The position numbers and the translations under genes were made by a program. Source: a virus. Taken from it: DNA of 25,943 nt. The stretch is taken from positions 1 to 25,943 of IMG/VR virus record IMGVR_UViG_3300021960_000447. One strand, 5' to 3'. The notes beneath the pieces were generated by a model. The model had not been told where the DNA came from and ran no database searches. It saw only the letters and a program-made list of their open reading frames with translations. Each line of letters opens with the position of its first letter. The first letter of the stretch is position 1. Shown piece after piece: positions 14,801-23,424 of this stretch.

Positions 14801-17720
14801 CTCTGGACAAAACTTCTCACAACCTGTTCAGAATCTATATCCACAAACCAACCGCGACAATCCTGCATCTGATCCACAAGAATCGGTATCTTATGCAGTC
14901 GCAACTCCAGTTGGTCAGGTTGTAATTGATGATCCAAAGCATAGTGTTACAAAAGAAACAATTAACAAAAATCTAGATGATATTAATGTTGGTTTTGGAA
15001 TTACTAATCTTGTTTCAAATGTAGCAGGAACTGCACATACCGTCTATACAAATATTGATCATGGACTAAACAGAATTACAAGAGTAAGTATTGCTAATAG
15101 TGGTACTGGTTATGGTAGCGGTTCTGCAGTATCACTTTACAATGCACGTCTTGTAGGATTTGCTGGTTCTACAACAGGTAACTATGCAACTGCAAGAATT
15201 ACTGTTGATGGAATTGGTGGAATCACTGCCGTTAAGATTATGGACGGTGGTTCTGCATATGGTATTGGTAATACTCTTGCTGTTGTTGGTGTTGCTACTA
15301 CTGCAGGATTTGTACAAGGTTATGTTACTGTTACTGATGTCTATGATAATACTGGTGATGTAGTCAGAATTACTGGTGTATCATCAGAATCTCTATCGCA
15401 TTATAATCAACTCTATAGAATTACTTCTGTTCCTGTTGGAGCAACTAAAGAAATCATTGTTGCTTCTGCATCAACAGTTGGTAATGCTAACACTACTGGA
15501 GTTGGCGCTAACTTTACATCCGATGCTTTTGGATATCTTACTGGTGAAGCACTCAATGTGACTTCTCTTGTTTATGATAATGTTTCTGGTCTTGCAACAG
15601 TTACAACATCACAGAGACATGGACTTCGTGTTGATAACAAGGTTCGCATTGCAGGTGCAAATAGTAATTTCTATAATCGTGACTTTATTGTTACTAGAAA
15701 CACTGACCTGAATAACTTTGTAATGAATGTTGGTGTCGGAACCAATGTTCCTTCAACATCTGGAACCATCTATGTCTATAGGAATGGTATTACTTCAAAT
15801 GAAGGTAACGTAACAATTGAAAATGAAAATATTGGTGGTCGTCAAGTTGTAGAATATGCAGGTATTACCACAACTCTATCTGCAGTCATCTCAAGTGCTA
15901 CTACATCTGACATTGAAATTCAAAACGTTTCTACATTAGATATCAATATTGGTGATTATTTACTAATTGATGATGAGATCGTAAGAGTCAAGACAACTGT
16001 AACTGCAAATCCAATCTCAGTATTCAGAGGTGTTCTTGGAACAAGAGCAACTACACACGTCATCAATAGCGTTGTTAGAAGAATTCGTGTAAATCCTGTT
16101 GAATTTAGAAGAAACTCTATTCTTCGTGCATCAGGTCATACTTTTGAATATCTTGGTTACGGTCCTGGTAACTATTCAACTGCACTTCCTGAGAGACAAG
16201 ATAGACAACTTTCTTCAGTAGAAGAATTCCTTGCCCAATCTATCAAGTATGATGGTGGTATCGTTGTCTATACTGGTATGAACAGCGATGGTGACTTCTA
16301 TATCGGTAATAAGAAAGTCAGTTCTGCAACTGGTCAGGAAGAAGTATTTGATGCACCAATTCCTACAGTTACTGGTGAAGACATTGCACCAACAGGTGTA
16401 AGTATTGGATTTGATGTTCTTTCACCGCTTGAAGTTTCTATCAGTCGTTCGCTGAGAGTTGAAGGTGGTCCTGATAATAATATCATTTCTGAGTTTGATG
16501 GTCCTGTTATTCTGAATAACAAACTGACTTCTACCTCCGATAAAGGTATGGAAGCAGCATCCATCTTCCTGCAAGGTGATGCAACAGTTTCTAGAAAATA
16601 CACTGTTGGTATTGCAACTCCTTCTCTTGCAGGTAACTCTGGAGACATTGTTTATAATGCAACTCCAGACAAAGGTGGATATCTTGGATGGGTTTATACT
16701 AATCAAAACGATTGGTATCGTTTCGGTAATGTTAGTTTGTCGCAAAACAGCAACATTGCACTCTTTGATCAGGTTGGTATTGGAACCACTGCTGTTGGAG
16801 ATTTAACTCTGAAGGTTGGTTCTGGTTCTTCTGAGTTCTTTGTAAATGGTTCTGGACAAGTTGGTGTTGGAACAACATCAACTCAAGGTTATAAGATGTA
16901 TATCAATGGTTCTGTTTATGGTTCATTCTCAGGTGACGGTTCTGGATTAACTAACCTTGATAGTATTTGGGAAGCAGATGGAACTGATACATTTATTTAC
17001 GATAGAGATAATATAAATCACTTTGTTGGTGTTGGAACTAGCATTGGAGTTACTGCACAACTTCAAGTTGCTGGTACTGCTGCAACATCTCTTTATGTGA
17101 AGAATGGCTCACGTTTTATTTCTACTGCAACTTTTGAATCTGAGGTATCGGTTGGCGGTACATTAAGTGCAACTAAGTTTAACCTAAATGGACCAACACA
17201 AGGTTACATTAATGCAGGTGTTACAACTTCTGGAATTATTCATGTAGGTGTCGCAGGAACTGTACTTAATGTAGATGTATCAACAGCAAATGTTGGTATC
17301 GGAACTACAGTTGTTAGATCAAAACTTGATATTGAAGGTAGAGTTAGATTAAAGACCTACTATGAGCATGTTCATGCAGTTACAAGTTCTTCAAATGTTG
17401 TAACGATTGATCTGTCTGAAGCACAGAACTTTACTCTAACTGTAACTGAAAATGTTAACCAATTCACAATCACAAACATTCCATCAGAGTCAAGTTCATT
17501 TACATTAAAGATTACTCAAGATTCTACTGGTAATCGTGCAGTTGGAATTGATACATTTAAAACTTCTGGTGGTGTTGATATTCCTGTTTATTGGCCAGGT
17601 GGTGGAGTTCTTCCAATCGTAACTCCAACCGCAAATAGATCTGATATCTATTCCTTCAAGACATTTGATGGTGGTGGTACTTTCTATGGTGTTGTTGGCG
17701 GACAAAATTTCCTTAACTGA
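11886..17720 (+). CDS. Giant virion structural protein, probable tail fibre or baseplate-fibre protein
   Basis: A 1944-residue protein, the largest in the window. Residues about 1-190 (NILYVNPNDLD, RPFKTIQRALVEA, ILVYPGDH) have the pattern of a right-handed beta-helix of the pectate-lyase type that starts many phage fibre and tailspike proteins. A long middle section repeats beta-rich modules of roughly 80-100 residues, some with G-x-GY units (SGTGYGSGS, GGSAYGIG). Residues about 1590-1800 carry VGIGTT/VGVGTT fibre motifs and GDGSGLTNLDSIW. The last ~130 residues form a separate domain starting near YYEHVHAV and ending GGTFYGVVGGQNFLN. It probably forms a trimeric fibre. It starts a new transcription unit behind a terminator and late promoter. 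The exact fibre is unknown; no lyase active site is evident. Confidence 0.75.
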   Translation: MPLSRLDNFLKNARGNILYVNPNDLDATDSIENQGNSLTRPFKTIQRALVEASRFSYQRGLDNDRFGQTTILVYPGDHLIDNRPGWIPDGANSFKLRNGTTSSDFSQFDLSTNFDLTTDGNALYKLNSVHGGVIIPRGTSLVGLDLRKTKIRPKYVPNPENDNIERSAIFRVTGACYFWQYSILDGDPSSVVYKDYTTNTFVPNFSHHKLTCFEYADGANPVDIDDTFLTYSTTRTDLDMYYEKVGLAYGPSSGREIEPDYPSSSLDIQPKIDEFRIVGPTGGEVGISSIKAGDGVTSSTVITVTTTDVFEQLSVDTAIQINGITATGYDGQYVVTDVVNANEFKYQVSSAPSNPLPTPTGATVNLSVDTVSSASPYIFNISLRSVYGMCGLHADGNKADGFKSMVIAQFTGIGLQKDNNAFVKYDPNSGTYKDATFAGNENIHTDSLAVYKPTYENYHIKCSNNSFLQIVSVFAIGFAQHFVGETGGDQSITNSNSNFGSKSLIASGFRKDAFPRDDVGYITHIIPPKELTTSTTNIEFDAIDVAATVGVASTNRLYLYNRTNQDVTPDNVIEGYRIGAKEGDSIQCLISQGGAPVEYSARIIIPNTQFTSDEVTSEKKFVVGRSAGINSISSNVITLTRAHSFIEGESVRFLSDTGQLPDGLENNRIYYSITSGIGTNQIKVAKTLNDALNGQELTINDKGGTINVVSRVSDKNSGDIGHPIQYDSAQGQWYINVSTAATDNNLYSTIVSLGTTTLGAATPRTYITRQPDTRNLADTIYKVRYVIPSGSGITSARPPIDGFVIQESGDTSGETNAEVQTYFSPTTVSLSNVSEQRNFKFVSNATWDGSFAYYQTELPHNLSVGSVVEVLNVTSTNNTTGITSTGFNNTFSVVGVSSAKSFQVALGENPGTFTNDLSNRTTSLPRFKRKRFNDTYYIYRSQEVQKYVPGEQDGVYHLVVLNASNKPSVTPFSGQNFSQPVQNLYPQTNRDNPASDPQESVSYAVATPVGQVVIDDPKHSVTKETINKNLDDINVGFGITNLVSNVAGTAHTVYTNIDHGLNRITRVSIANSGTGYGSGSAVSLYNARLVGFAGSTTGNYATARITVDGIGGITAVKIMDGGSAYGIGNTLAVVGVATTAGFVQGYVTVTDVYDNTGDVVRITGVSSESLSHYNQLYRITSVPVGATKEIIVASASTVGNANTTGVGANFTSDAFGYLTGEALNVTSLVYDNVSGLATVTTSQRHGLRVDNKVRIAGANSNFYNRDFIVTRNTDLNNFVMNVGVGTNVPSTSGTIYVYRNGITSNEGNVTIENENIGGRQVVEYAGITTTLSAVISSATTSDIEIQNVSTLDINIGDYLLIDDEIVRVKTTVTANPISVFRGVLGTRATTHVINSVVRRIRVNPVEFRRNSILRASGHTFEYLGYGPGNYSTALPERQDRQLSSVEEFLAQSIKYDGGIVVYTGMNSDGDFYIGNKKVSSATGQEEVFDAPIPTVTGEDIAPTGVSIGFDVLSPLEVSISRSLRVEGGPDNNIISEFDGPVILNNKLTSTSDKGMEAASIFLQGDATVSRKYTVGIATPSLAGNSGDIVYNATPDKGGYLGWVYTNQNDWYRFGNVSLSQNSNIALFDQVGIGTTAVGDLTLKVGSGSSEFFVNGSGQVGVGTTSTQGYKMYINGSVYGSFSGDGSGLTNLDSIWEADGTDTFIYDRDNINHFVGVGTSIGVTAQLQVAGTAATSLYVKNGSRFISTATFESEVSVGGTLSATKFNLNGPTQGYINAGVTTSGIIHVGVAGTVLNVDVSTANVGIGTTVVRSKLDIEGRVRLKTYYEHVHAVTSSSNVVTIDLSEAQNFTLTVTENVNQFTITNIPSESSSFTLKITQDSTGNRAVGIDTFKTSGGVDIPVYWPGGGVLPIVTPTANRSDIYSFKTFDGGGTFYGVVGGQNFLN

Positions 17721-17731
17721 GGAGATAACTA

Positions 17732-19330
17732 ATGCTTAACTTTAGCAACAGACAAACAACACTGGACCTTAATGGTCCAGTTTTATCAATTGTTCAACAA
17801 CCAACATCAGTTTCCATTTGTAATGCAGGTGTTGCAACTTTTGTTGGTCTTGCAACAGCAACTTTTCCAACTCAAACACCTGCAAACAGTCCAACAAATA
17901 CTGGAATATTAACACAAAGATGGTATGTTAATGGTTATGGACCACTTACTGATGGTTCTATTGTAGCACTTGGAATTACCGTTGTTGGTTCTGCTACCAC
18001 GACGCTTACAATTTCTGGTGCAATCAGTCCAACCGCAAATGGTCTCGGTTTCTTCATGAGACCAGATTATATTCCATCTGCATACTCACAACCTGTTGGT
18101 TCTGCTGTCGTTGCTGGAACTGCAAGATCAACTGGAAATGGAAATAACGAACCATATGACTCCAGTGTTGCTACGCTTACTGTATATCCAACGATTACAA
18201 TTACTGATCAACCAGATGATGCATCTGTTGCTGCAACAAAACCTGCTACATTTAATATCACTGCAACATCAAGTGACTCAAGTGCTTTATCTTATCAATG
18301 GTTATTAAATGGTAGTAATTTATCTAACAGTTCTTTGGTAAGTGGTTCTACTACACCATCTTTAACGATTACTTCAAATACTGTTGGTGTTAATACTATT
18401 CAAGCAGTTGTATCACATCCAACTTCTTGTGATAGTCCAAAGTACTCAAGTGTTGCTACCTTTACCGTTGTTGAACCTAGACAAATTATTAATTTTGAAG
18501 TTATTACAAATTCATCAAGTGCTTCTTTATCGCAAGCAAATATTTTTGATAACCCAATTACTATTACTTCTAGTCCCCTTCTTTCTTTTTATGCGCCAGA
18601 AAAAGACATTAATATTGAGATGGAACTTCATGCTTCTTCTGGTTCTGATTATGGTTCTTATCGTGGTGGTAGGGGTGGATATGCAAAAATTAGATTTACA
18701 ATGAAACAAAATGAAGAGTATGTATTTGCTGGATTAAATGTAAATGCAGTTTTCTTGTATAGAAAATCTAGTTTGATTGCATGTGTTGGTAGAGGTGGTA
18801 ATGCTGGTTCCGGTGGTAGAGGTGGTGATGGTGGTGGATTGAGTATGGCTGGAGAAAATGGACAAGGACGTGGTGGTGGAAATGGTGGTATTGCATATTC
18901 CCCAGGAACTCTTCCTTCTAATAGAGGTGTATTTGGTTCTGCATCTGGTTTTATGCCAACCAATAGTGCTGATAGTTTAGCACCAGCACCTTTAGGTGGA
19001 CAAGCACTTTCATGTCCAAGAGGAAATCAAACTATTTCTCCTTGCACTGATTTGGGAACAACTAGATTTTTATGGGGTCAATCTACACCAATTTCAAATA
19101 CTGGATTAATCAGTAGAGGATTTAAGCAAGGTTATGGTATTCGTAATACTGATGGTCTTGGTATTGGTGGCGGAAATGGTGGAAGTGGAGCAACTGGTGG
19201 TAATGGTGGAACTTCTGGTGGCGGCGGTGGAGGTGGTGGTGGATACACTGATGGATCTGTAACTGTTGTTGAAACTAGTTTAGGTGGAAGTCAATATAAT
19301 CCTAATGTAATAATTATTAGGTCAATATAA
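17732..19330 (+). CDS. Ig-like and glycine-rich adhesin, probable fibre tip
   Basis: A 532-residue protein preceded by a strong GGAG ribosome binding site. Residues about 15-148 and 150-248 are two Ig-like beta-sandwich domains (Cys/Trp pattern with RWYVNG and YQWLLNG). After a jelly-roll-like stretch comes a glycine-rich C-terminal half (from about 309) with runs such as RGGRGGYAKI, GRGGNAGSGGRGGDGGG and GIGGGNGGSGATGGNGG. Repeated GG-x-GG separated by loops recalls the gp38 adhesins of T2-like phages, whose glycine stretches pack as polyglycine-II helices and whose loops bind the receptor. I infer a distal receptor-binding adhesin. It ends on the late-promoter octamer of the next unit. A general particle-surface Ig protein is the alternative. 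Confidence 0.65.
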   Translation: MLNFSNRQTTLDLNGPVLSIVQQPTSVSICNAGVATFVGLATATFPTQTPANSPTNTGILTQRWYVNGYGPLTDGSIVALGITVVGSATTTLTISGAISPTANGLGFFMRPDYIPSAYSQPVGSAVVAGTARSTGNGNNEPYDSSVATLTVYPTITITDQPDDASVAATKPATFNITATSSDSSALSYQWLLNGSNLSNSSLVSGSTTPSLTITSNTVGVNTIQAVVSHPTSCDSPKYSSVATFTVVEPRQIINFEVITNSSSASLSQANIFDNPITITSSPLLSFYAPEKDINIEMELHASSGSDYGSYRGGRGGYAKIRFTMKQNEEYVFAGLNVNAVFLYRKSSLIACVGRGGNAGSGGRGGDGGGLSMAGENGQGRGGGNGGIAYSPGTLPSNRGVFGSASGFMPTNSADSLAPAPLGGQALSCPRGNQTISPCTDLGTTRFLWGQSTPISNTGLISRGFKQGYGIRNTDGLGIGGGNGGSGATGGNGGTSGGGGGGGGGYTDGSVTVVETSLGGSQYNPNVIIIRSI

Positions 19331-19333
19331 ATA
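19326..19333 (+). promoter_or_regulatory. Late promoter TATAAATA
   Basis: A perfect T4-type late octamer at 19326-19333, overlapping the stop codon of the adhesin gene (TAA at 19328-19330) and 29 bases before the GTG start of the next fibre gene, which has a GGGGAGAG ribosome binding site. Confidence 0.75.
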
Positions 19334-19362
19334 ATAAAAAATACCAACGGGGAGAGTGAACC

Positions 19363-21294
19363 GTGGCTGTAAATAAGAACTTTGTTGTCCGCAATGGATT
19401 AGAGGTAAATTCAAACCTCATTCTTGCAGATGCTGTAGCAAATAAAGTTGGTATTGGTTCTACTGCACCAAGATTTGAATTAGATGTTGCTGGTGGAATT
19501 GGTGCTACAACAGTAGATACTAATAGCATCATCGTATCAGGTATCTCTACAGTTCTTCAGGAGTTCAATGTAGGACTTGGTGGAACTCTTTTCACAGCAG
19601 CAGTAAATTCTGTTGGTATTGGAACTGCAATACCAGCATATGTTCTTGATGTTCGTTCACCAGTTTCTACAGGACAAACAGCACTCTATGTTCAGGGTGA
19701 TGTAAGAATTACTGGTGATTTAGCAGTTGATGATATTACTTTTGATCAAGCAACAATCAATAATTTAACAGTATCACAAGGAACAGAGACACAATTCCTT
19801 GTTGTATCTGGTGTTTCTACTTATGGCGGCAACTTAGATATTAATGCCGCTGTTGATATTACTGGATACACTAATATTGATGATGATGTTAATATTACAG
19901 GTACTCTAAACGTTGGTGGTATTACTACCATCACTAATACTACTGATTCTACAACTTATAATAATGGTGCTCTTGTAATTGATGGTGGTCTCGGTGTTGA
20001 AAAATCCGTCAACATTGGCGGTGACCTTGATGTAACAGGTAATGTTTATATCGGTGGAACTACTGTTTCATTAAGAGGTACTGATGTTTTTATTGAAAAC
20101 AAGGACATTGTTCTTGGATACACTACTACAATAACCCCAAATGATGATACTGCAAACCATGCTGGTATTGCAATTGCATCAACTGAAGGAAGTCCTTTAG
20201 TACCATTCTCTGTTTCTGGGATTAACACACTTCCAGATACTTACAAACAGATGATGTGGTTCCGAAGTGGAACTCTTGGGTTCTCCACTGATATGTTTGG
20301 ATTTAATTATGGTGTTGCTATTGGAACCACAACGGTAGCAGATGGCGTTCGTCTTGCAGTTGGTTCTAATATAAGAATTACTGATGATACAATCAATACT
20401 GTTAATCTTAATGTTAATGGTATTGTTACATCCACATCAGGTGTCGCAACATATTATGGGGATGGTCAATATTTAAATCTAAAAGGTAGTCCATATACTG
20501 GTATTGGAATTAACACTGCTGGCGGACTTGTTGGATTTGGTGTTACATATCTACACCTTTATGGTAGTGGTGTTTCTACCACTTTCTATGATGCAAACTC
20601 TGGAATTGCTACTGTATTCTTCCAAGGCGGTGGTGGAGGAGCAACAGTTAGCGTAAGTACAGTTGCACCATTATCCCCAACATCAGGTGACCTTTGGTAT
20701 AATAATGACCTTGCAAGAACTTTCATCTACTATGATGAAGTTACTCTTGGTATTGGTTCTACTGCTGTATGGATTGATGCTGCACCATTTAATGTTGGTG
20801 GTAATTATCTGACTAAGCTTGGTGATTCAATGCTTGCTGGTCTTGGAGTTACCGTTGGAACTGCAAGCACTCCAAGTGTTTACTTTAATGGTGATATACA
20901 AACTGGTTTCTTCTCACCAACTGCAGGAAACTTTAATGTTGTATCAGTTGGTTCTACAGTTCTAAATGTAAACACATCTGGTATTATTGTAACTGGTATC
21001 ACAACTGCAACTGACTTTGATTCATTATCTGATATTAACTATAAAGAGAATATTGTTACAGTTAATAATGCACTACTTAAAGTTGAGCAACTTCGTGGTG
21101 TTAAATTTGATTGGAAGGAATCGGGTAGTCCTTCTTATGGTGTGATTGCACAAGAACTGGAGCAAGTATTACCAGAACTCGTTCATGGTAATGATCCAAA
21201 AACCGTGAACTATAATGGTATCATTGGCGTATTGATTGAAGCAATCAAAGAACTCAAAGCAGAGGTTGAAGAGTTGAAGTCAAACCAAAATTGA
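19363..21294 (+). CDS. Tail fibre with C-terminal S74 self-cleaving chaperone
   Basis: A 643-residue protein with a GTG start at 19363, supported by GGGGAGAG just upstream. The N-terminus (MAVNKNFVVRNGLEVNSNLI) is a common fibre-anchoring segment of T4-like cyanophages. Repeats of VGIGST/VGIGTA plus ELDVAGG-type strands form the shaft. Residues 553-643 are an intramolecular chaperone of the endosialidase/S74 type: LSDINYKENI with Ser556 and Lys561 as candidate self-cleavage dyad, VKFDWK, YGVIAQELEQVLPELV, VNYNGIIGVLIEAIKELK and a terminal coiled coil. These chaperones trimerise the fibre, then cut themselves off. The gene has its own late promoter and is followed by a gap with a weak terminator. 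Confidence 0.85.
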   Translation: MAVNKNFVVRNGLEVNSNLILADAVANKVGIGSTAPRFELDVAGGIGATTVDTNSIIVSGISTVLQEFNVGLGGTLFTAAVNSVGIGTAIPAYVLDVRSPVSTGQTALYVQGDVRITGDLAVDDITFDQATINNLTVSQGTETQFLVVSGVSTYGGNLDINAAVDITGYTNIDDDVNITGTLNVGGITTITNTTDSTTYNNGALVIDGGLGVEKSVNIGGDLDVTGNVYIGGTTVSLRGTDVFIENKDIVLGYTTTITPNDDTANHAGIAIASTEGSPLVPFSVSGINTLPDTYKQMMWFRSGTLGFSTDMFGFNYGVAIGTTTVADGVRLAVGSNIRITDDTINTVNLNVNGIVTSTSGVATYYGDGQYLNLKGSPYTGIGINTAGGLVGFGVTYLHLYGSGVSTTFYDANSGIATVFFQGGGGGATVSVSTVAPLSPTSGDLWYNNDLARTFIYYDEVTLGIGSTAVWIDAAPFNVGGNYLTKLGDSMLAGLGVTVGTASTPSVYFNGDIQTGFFSPTAGNFNVVSVGSTVLNVNTSGIIVTGITTATDFDSLSDINYKENIVTVNNALLKVEQLRGVKFDWKESGSPSYGVIAQELEQVLPELVHGNDPKTVNYNGIIGVLIEAIKELKAEVEELKSNQN

Positions 21295-21309
21295 CTTTTA
21301 ATTCCATTT

Positions 21310-21337
21310 TTGGGGGGAAAAAACCCCGGTAAATTTT
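21310..21337 (+). terminator. Possible weak terminator
   Basis: In the 93-base gap after the S74 fibre gene, a run of six G (21312-21317), six A and four C (21324-21327) can form a 4-6 bp hairpin, followed by AAATTTT (21331-21337). The stem is short and the U-tract is brief, so efficiency is doubtful. A late promoter motif follows. Confidence 0.35.
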
Positions 21338-21355
21338 CACGCACGATACTTTTTT

Positions 21356-21362
21356 CTAAATA
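21356..21362 (+). promoter_or_regulatory. Late promoter motif CTAAATA
   Basis: CTAAATA at 21356-21362, a close variant of TATAAATA, lies 25 bases before the next start codon in a non-coding gap directly after the possible terminator, the same arrangement as at 11848. Confidence 0.5.
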
Positions 21363-21387
21363 ACTAAAAGCCGAGTATAAAACGAAG

Positions 21388-22242
21388 ATGGCGATTAAGA
21401 TTTCAGGAACTACTGTAATTGACGACAGTAGAAATCTAATTAATATCAACTCTGGACTTGGGGTTGGTATTCAGTCAGGTGGAGCAGTTATAGGTTCTGG
21501 TGTTACCACACTTAACTTTGTTGGTACAGGTAATACTTTTGCTATTAGTGGTGGAATCGTAGATATTAGTATTTCTGGTGGTGCTGGCGGTGGTGGAGGT
21601 TCTGGATTATTCAATACTGGCATCACAAGTGCTGTTGGATACACAGTAACTGATTCAATGGCTACTGCATACACTGCAACGGATACTGCAGTTATTCATT
21701 CTATTCATATTACCAACATTGATGGTACAAACAGTGCAGACATCAGTGGTCAGTTATATGCTGGTGCATATTCAATTGCATACACTGTACCAGTTCCTGC
21801 TGGTTCATCAGTAGAACTATTGAAGCAACCAAAAGTATTGAATACTGGTGAGACAATTCAACTTCAAGCAAGTGCTGTTGGAGATTTACATGCAACAATC
21901 TCAATTGAACCACAAGCAGGAAGCACTGCATATATTGGCGTAGGTACTGATATTACTGCTGCAGCAACTTATACTGACTTATGGACTGCAACCGCAGATT
22001 CAGTTCTTCAGGGTATTCTTCTTTCTAATGATGATGGTGCAAGTGATGTAAAAGCAACGGTTGTATGGACTGATGGAAGCAATAATATCCAAGGATACTT
22101 TACTTATGATATGGTCATTCCTGCTGATGCAACAGTTGAAATTTTAGAACAACCAAAGTTCTTACCAAGTGGTTATAAAGTCAGAGTACAAGCAAACCAA
22201 GCAAATAGATTAGAAGCAATTCTTTCTGCAAAAACCGCTTGA
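21388..22242 (+). CDS. Fibre-associated structural protein with duplicated beta domain
   Basis: A 284-residue protein. The N-terminus (MAIKISGTTVIDDSRNLINI) is a fibre-attachment type segment like that of other cyanophage fibre genes. Residues 45-72 end in a GGAGGGGGSG linker. Then come two related beta units, about 92-173 and 195-281. The clearest match is YTVPVPAGSSVELLKQPKVL against YDMVIPADATVEILEQPKFL, each followed by alternating strands and ending HATISIEP or EAILSAKT. This is an internal tandem duplication. The gene follows a late promoter motif and is 12 bases upstream of the first RCC1 propeller gene. Likely a short fibre or fibre-tip base; the repeated domain is not one I can name. 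Confidence 0.65.
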   Translation: MAIKISGTTVIDDSRNLININSGLGVGIQSGGAVIGSGVTTLNFVGTGNTFAISGGIVDISISGGAGGGGGSGLFNTGITSAVGYTVTDSMATAYTATDTAVIHSIHITNIDGTNSADISGQLYAGAYSIAYTVPVPAGSSVELLKQPKVLNTGETIQLQASAVGDLHATISIEPQAGSTAYIGVGTDITAAATYTDLWTATADSVLQGILLSNDDGASDVKATVVWTDGSNNIQGYFTYDMVIPADATVEILEQPKFLPSGYKVRVQANQANRLEAILSAKTA

Positions 22243-22254
22243 TAGGAGGATATC

Positions 22255-23385
22255 ATGGCTACTGTTAAAAAGGGTGTATGGGACTTACAACAAGTCAGAG
22301 ACCAAAATCTTGAAGGTGCATGGAATTATGATTCCTCTGTTGATCCTGGAGAATTATATGTATGGGGTTATAATTCCAATGCTAGTTTAGGATTAAATGA
22401 TAGAGCATCACGTTCATCACCGATACAAATTCCTGGAACACAATGGATAAGTGGAGATGGATCACAAAACAATAGTGCTTTTATAAAGAGCGATGGAACA
22501 TTATGGTCGTGGGGTAGTAATGGTAGTGGTCAATTAGGACAAAATAATACAACACAATATTCATCACCAGTACAAGTTCCAGGAACACAATGGAGTTCAG
22601 TATCTCAAGGTAATCATACGACAGCTATTAAGACCGATGGAACCTTATGGTCTTGGGGATATAATAGATTTGGTGCAGTTGGAAACAATACTGCAGGAAT
22701 TGGTAATTATGTTTCGTCACCAACACAAATTCCAGGAACGCAATGGGTATCTGTTTTTAGTGAAGCATTTTCTACAAGTGCAACAAAATCTGATGGAACC
22801 TTATGGTCTTGGGGTTACAATAATTATGGTAGATTGGGTCAAAATGATATAATCCCATACTCGTCGCCAAGACAAATTCCAGGAACACAATGGGAATCTG
22901 GTCACATTAGAGAAGCTCATGCTTTAGCAAAAAAAACTGACGGAACCTTATGGTCTTGGGGAAGAAATGGTGAAGGTCAACTCGGAGATAACACTGTAAT
23001 ACCACGTTCATCACCAGTTCAAATACCAGGAACACTGTGGAGCACTATTCAGCCAATGATATATAGTTCTGTTGCAAGAAAAACTGATGGAACCTTGTGG
23101 TCATGGGGATATGGCGCATATGGTGTCTCAGGTCAAAATAATCAAACATCATATTCATCACCAGTTCAAATTCCAGGAACACAATGGAGTAGTACTGCTT
23201 CTGGTAAATATCACATTTATGCATTTAAAACAGATAGTACACTATGGGCATGGGGATATGGAGGAAATGGAAATCTAGGTGTTAACAACGTCACTGAATA
23301 TTCATCACCAACACAAATTCCAGGAACGAACTGGATTAGGATTTATAGTGGAAACTATCATGGACTAGCGATCAAATCCATATAA
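22255..23385 (+). CDS. RCC1-type seven-repeat beta-propeller, fibre-associated adhesin candidate
   Basis: A 376-residue protein with a perfect AGGAGG (22244-22249) before its ATG. Residues 1-30 form a head with KKGVWDLQQV. Residues 34-376 are seven repeats of about 48 residues built as D-GTLWSWG, a YN-x-x-G-x-LGQN turn, SSP-x-QIPGTQW, and a variable strand ending A-x-KT/S. This is the RCC1/ATS1 pattern, which closes a seven-bladed beta-propeller. The repeat cores are nearly constant, while the segment after GTQW varies, as expected for a binding surface. No signal peptide or membrane segment. In a fibre-gene cluster the likely role is receptor or glycan binding on the host surface (inference). 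A close paralogue lies at 24155. Confidence 0.8.
   Translation: MATVKKGVWDLQQVRDQNLEGAWNYDSSVDPGELYVWGYNSNASLGLNDRASRSSPIQIPGTQWISGDGSQNNSAFIKSDGTLWSWGSNGSGQLGQNNTTQYSSPVQVPGTQWSSVSQGNHTTAIKTDGTLWSWGYNRFGAVGNNTAGIGNYVSSPTQIPGTQWVSVFSEAFSTSATKSDGTLWSWGYNNYGRLGQNDIIPYSSPRQIPGTQWESGHIREAHALAKKTDGTLWSWGRNGEGQLGDNTVIPRSSPVQIPGTLWSTIQPMIYSSVARKTDGTLWSWGYGAYGVSGQNNQTSYSSPVQIPGTQWSSTASGKYHIYAFKTDSTLWAWGYGGNGNLGVNNVTEYSSPTQIPGTNWIRIYSGNYHGLAIKSI
22354..23385 (+). repeat. Seven tandem RCC1-type repeats, copy 1
   Basis: Seven in-frame units of about 145 bases. Near-constant DNA segments recur in most units, such as CCAGGAACACAATGG and GATGGAACCTTATGG. These give recombination points within the gene and with the second copy. 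Confidence 0.8.
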
Positions 23386-23395
23386 CTAATAAACT

Positions 23396-23403
23396 TATAA
23401 ATA
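23396..23403 (+). promoter_or_regulatory. Late promoter TATAAATA
   Basis: A perfect T4-type late octamer at 23396-23403 in the 39-base gap after the first propeller gene and 21 bases before the next start codon. Confidence 0.7.
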
Positions 23404-23424
23404 CTTCTAAAGTTTCACATACCG

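Noticed and set aside
16334-16745. Two minus-strand frames inside the 1944-codon gene
   Set aside because: They overlap each other and a convincing plus-strand gene and look like shadow frames.
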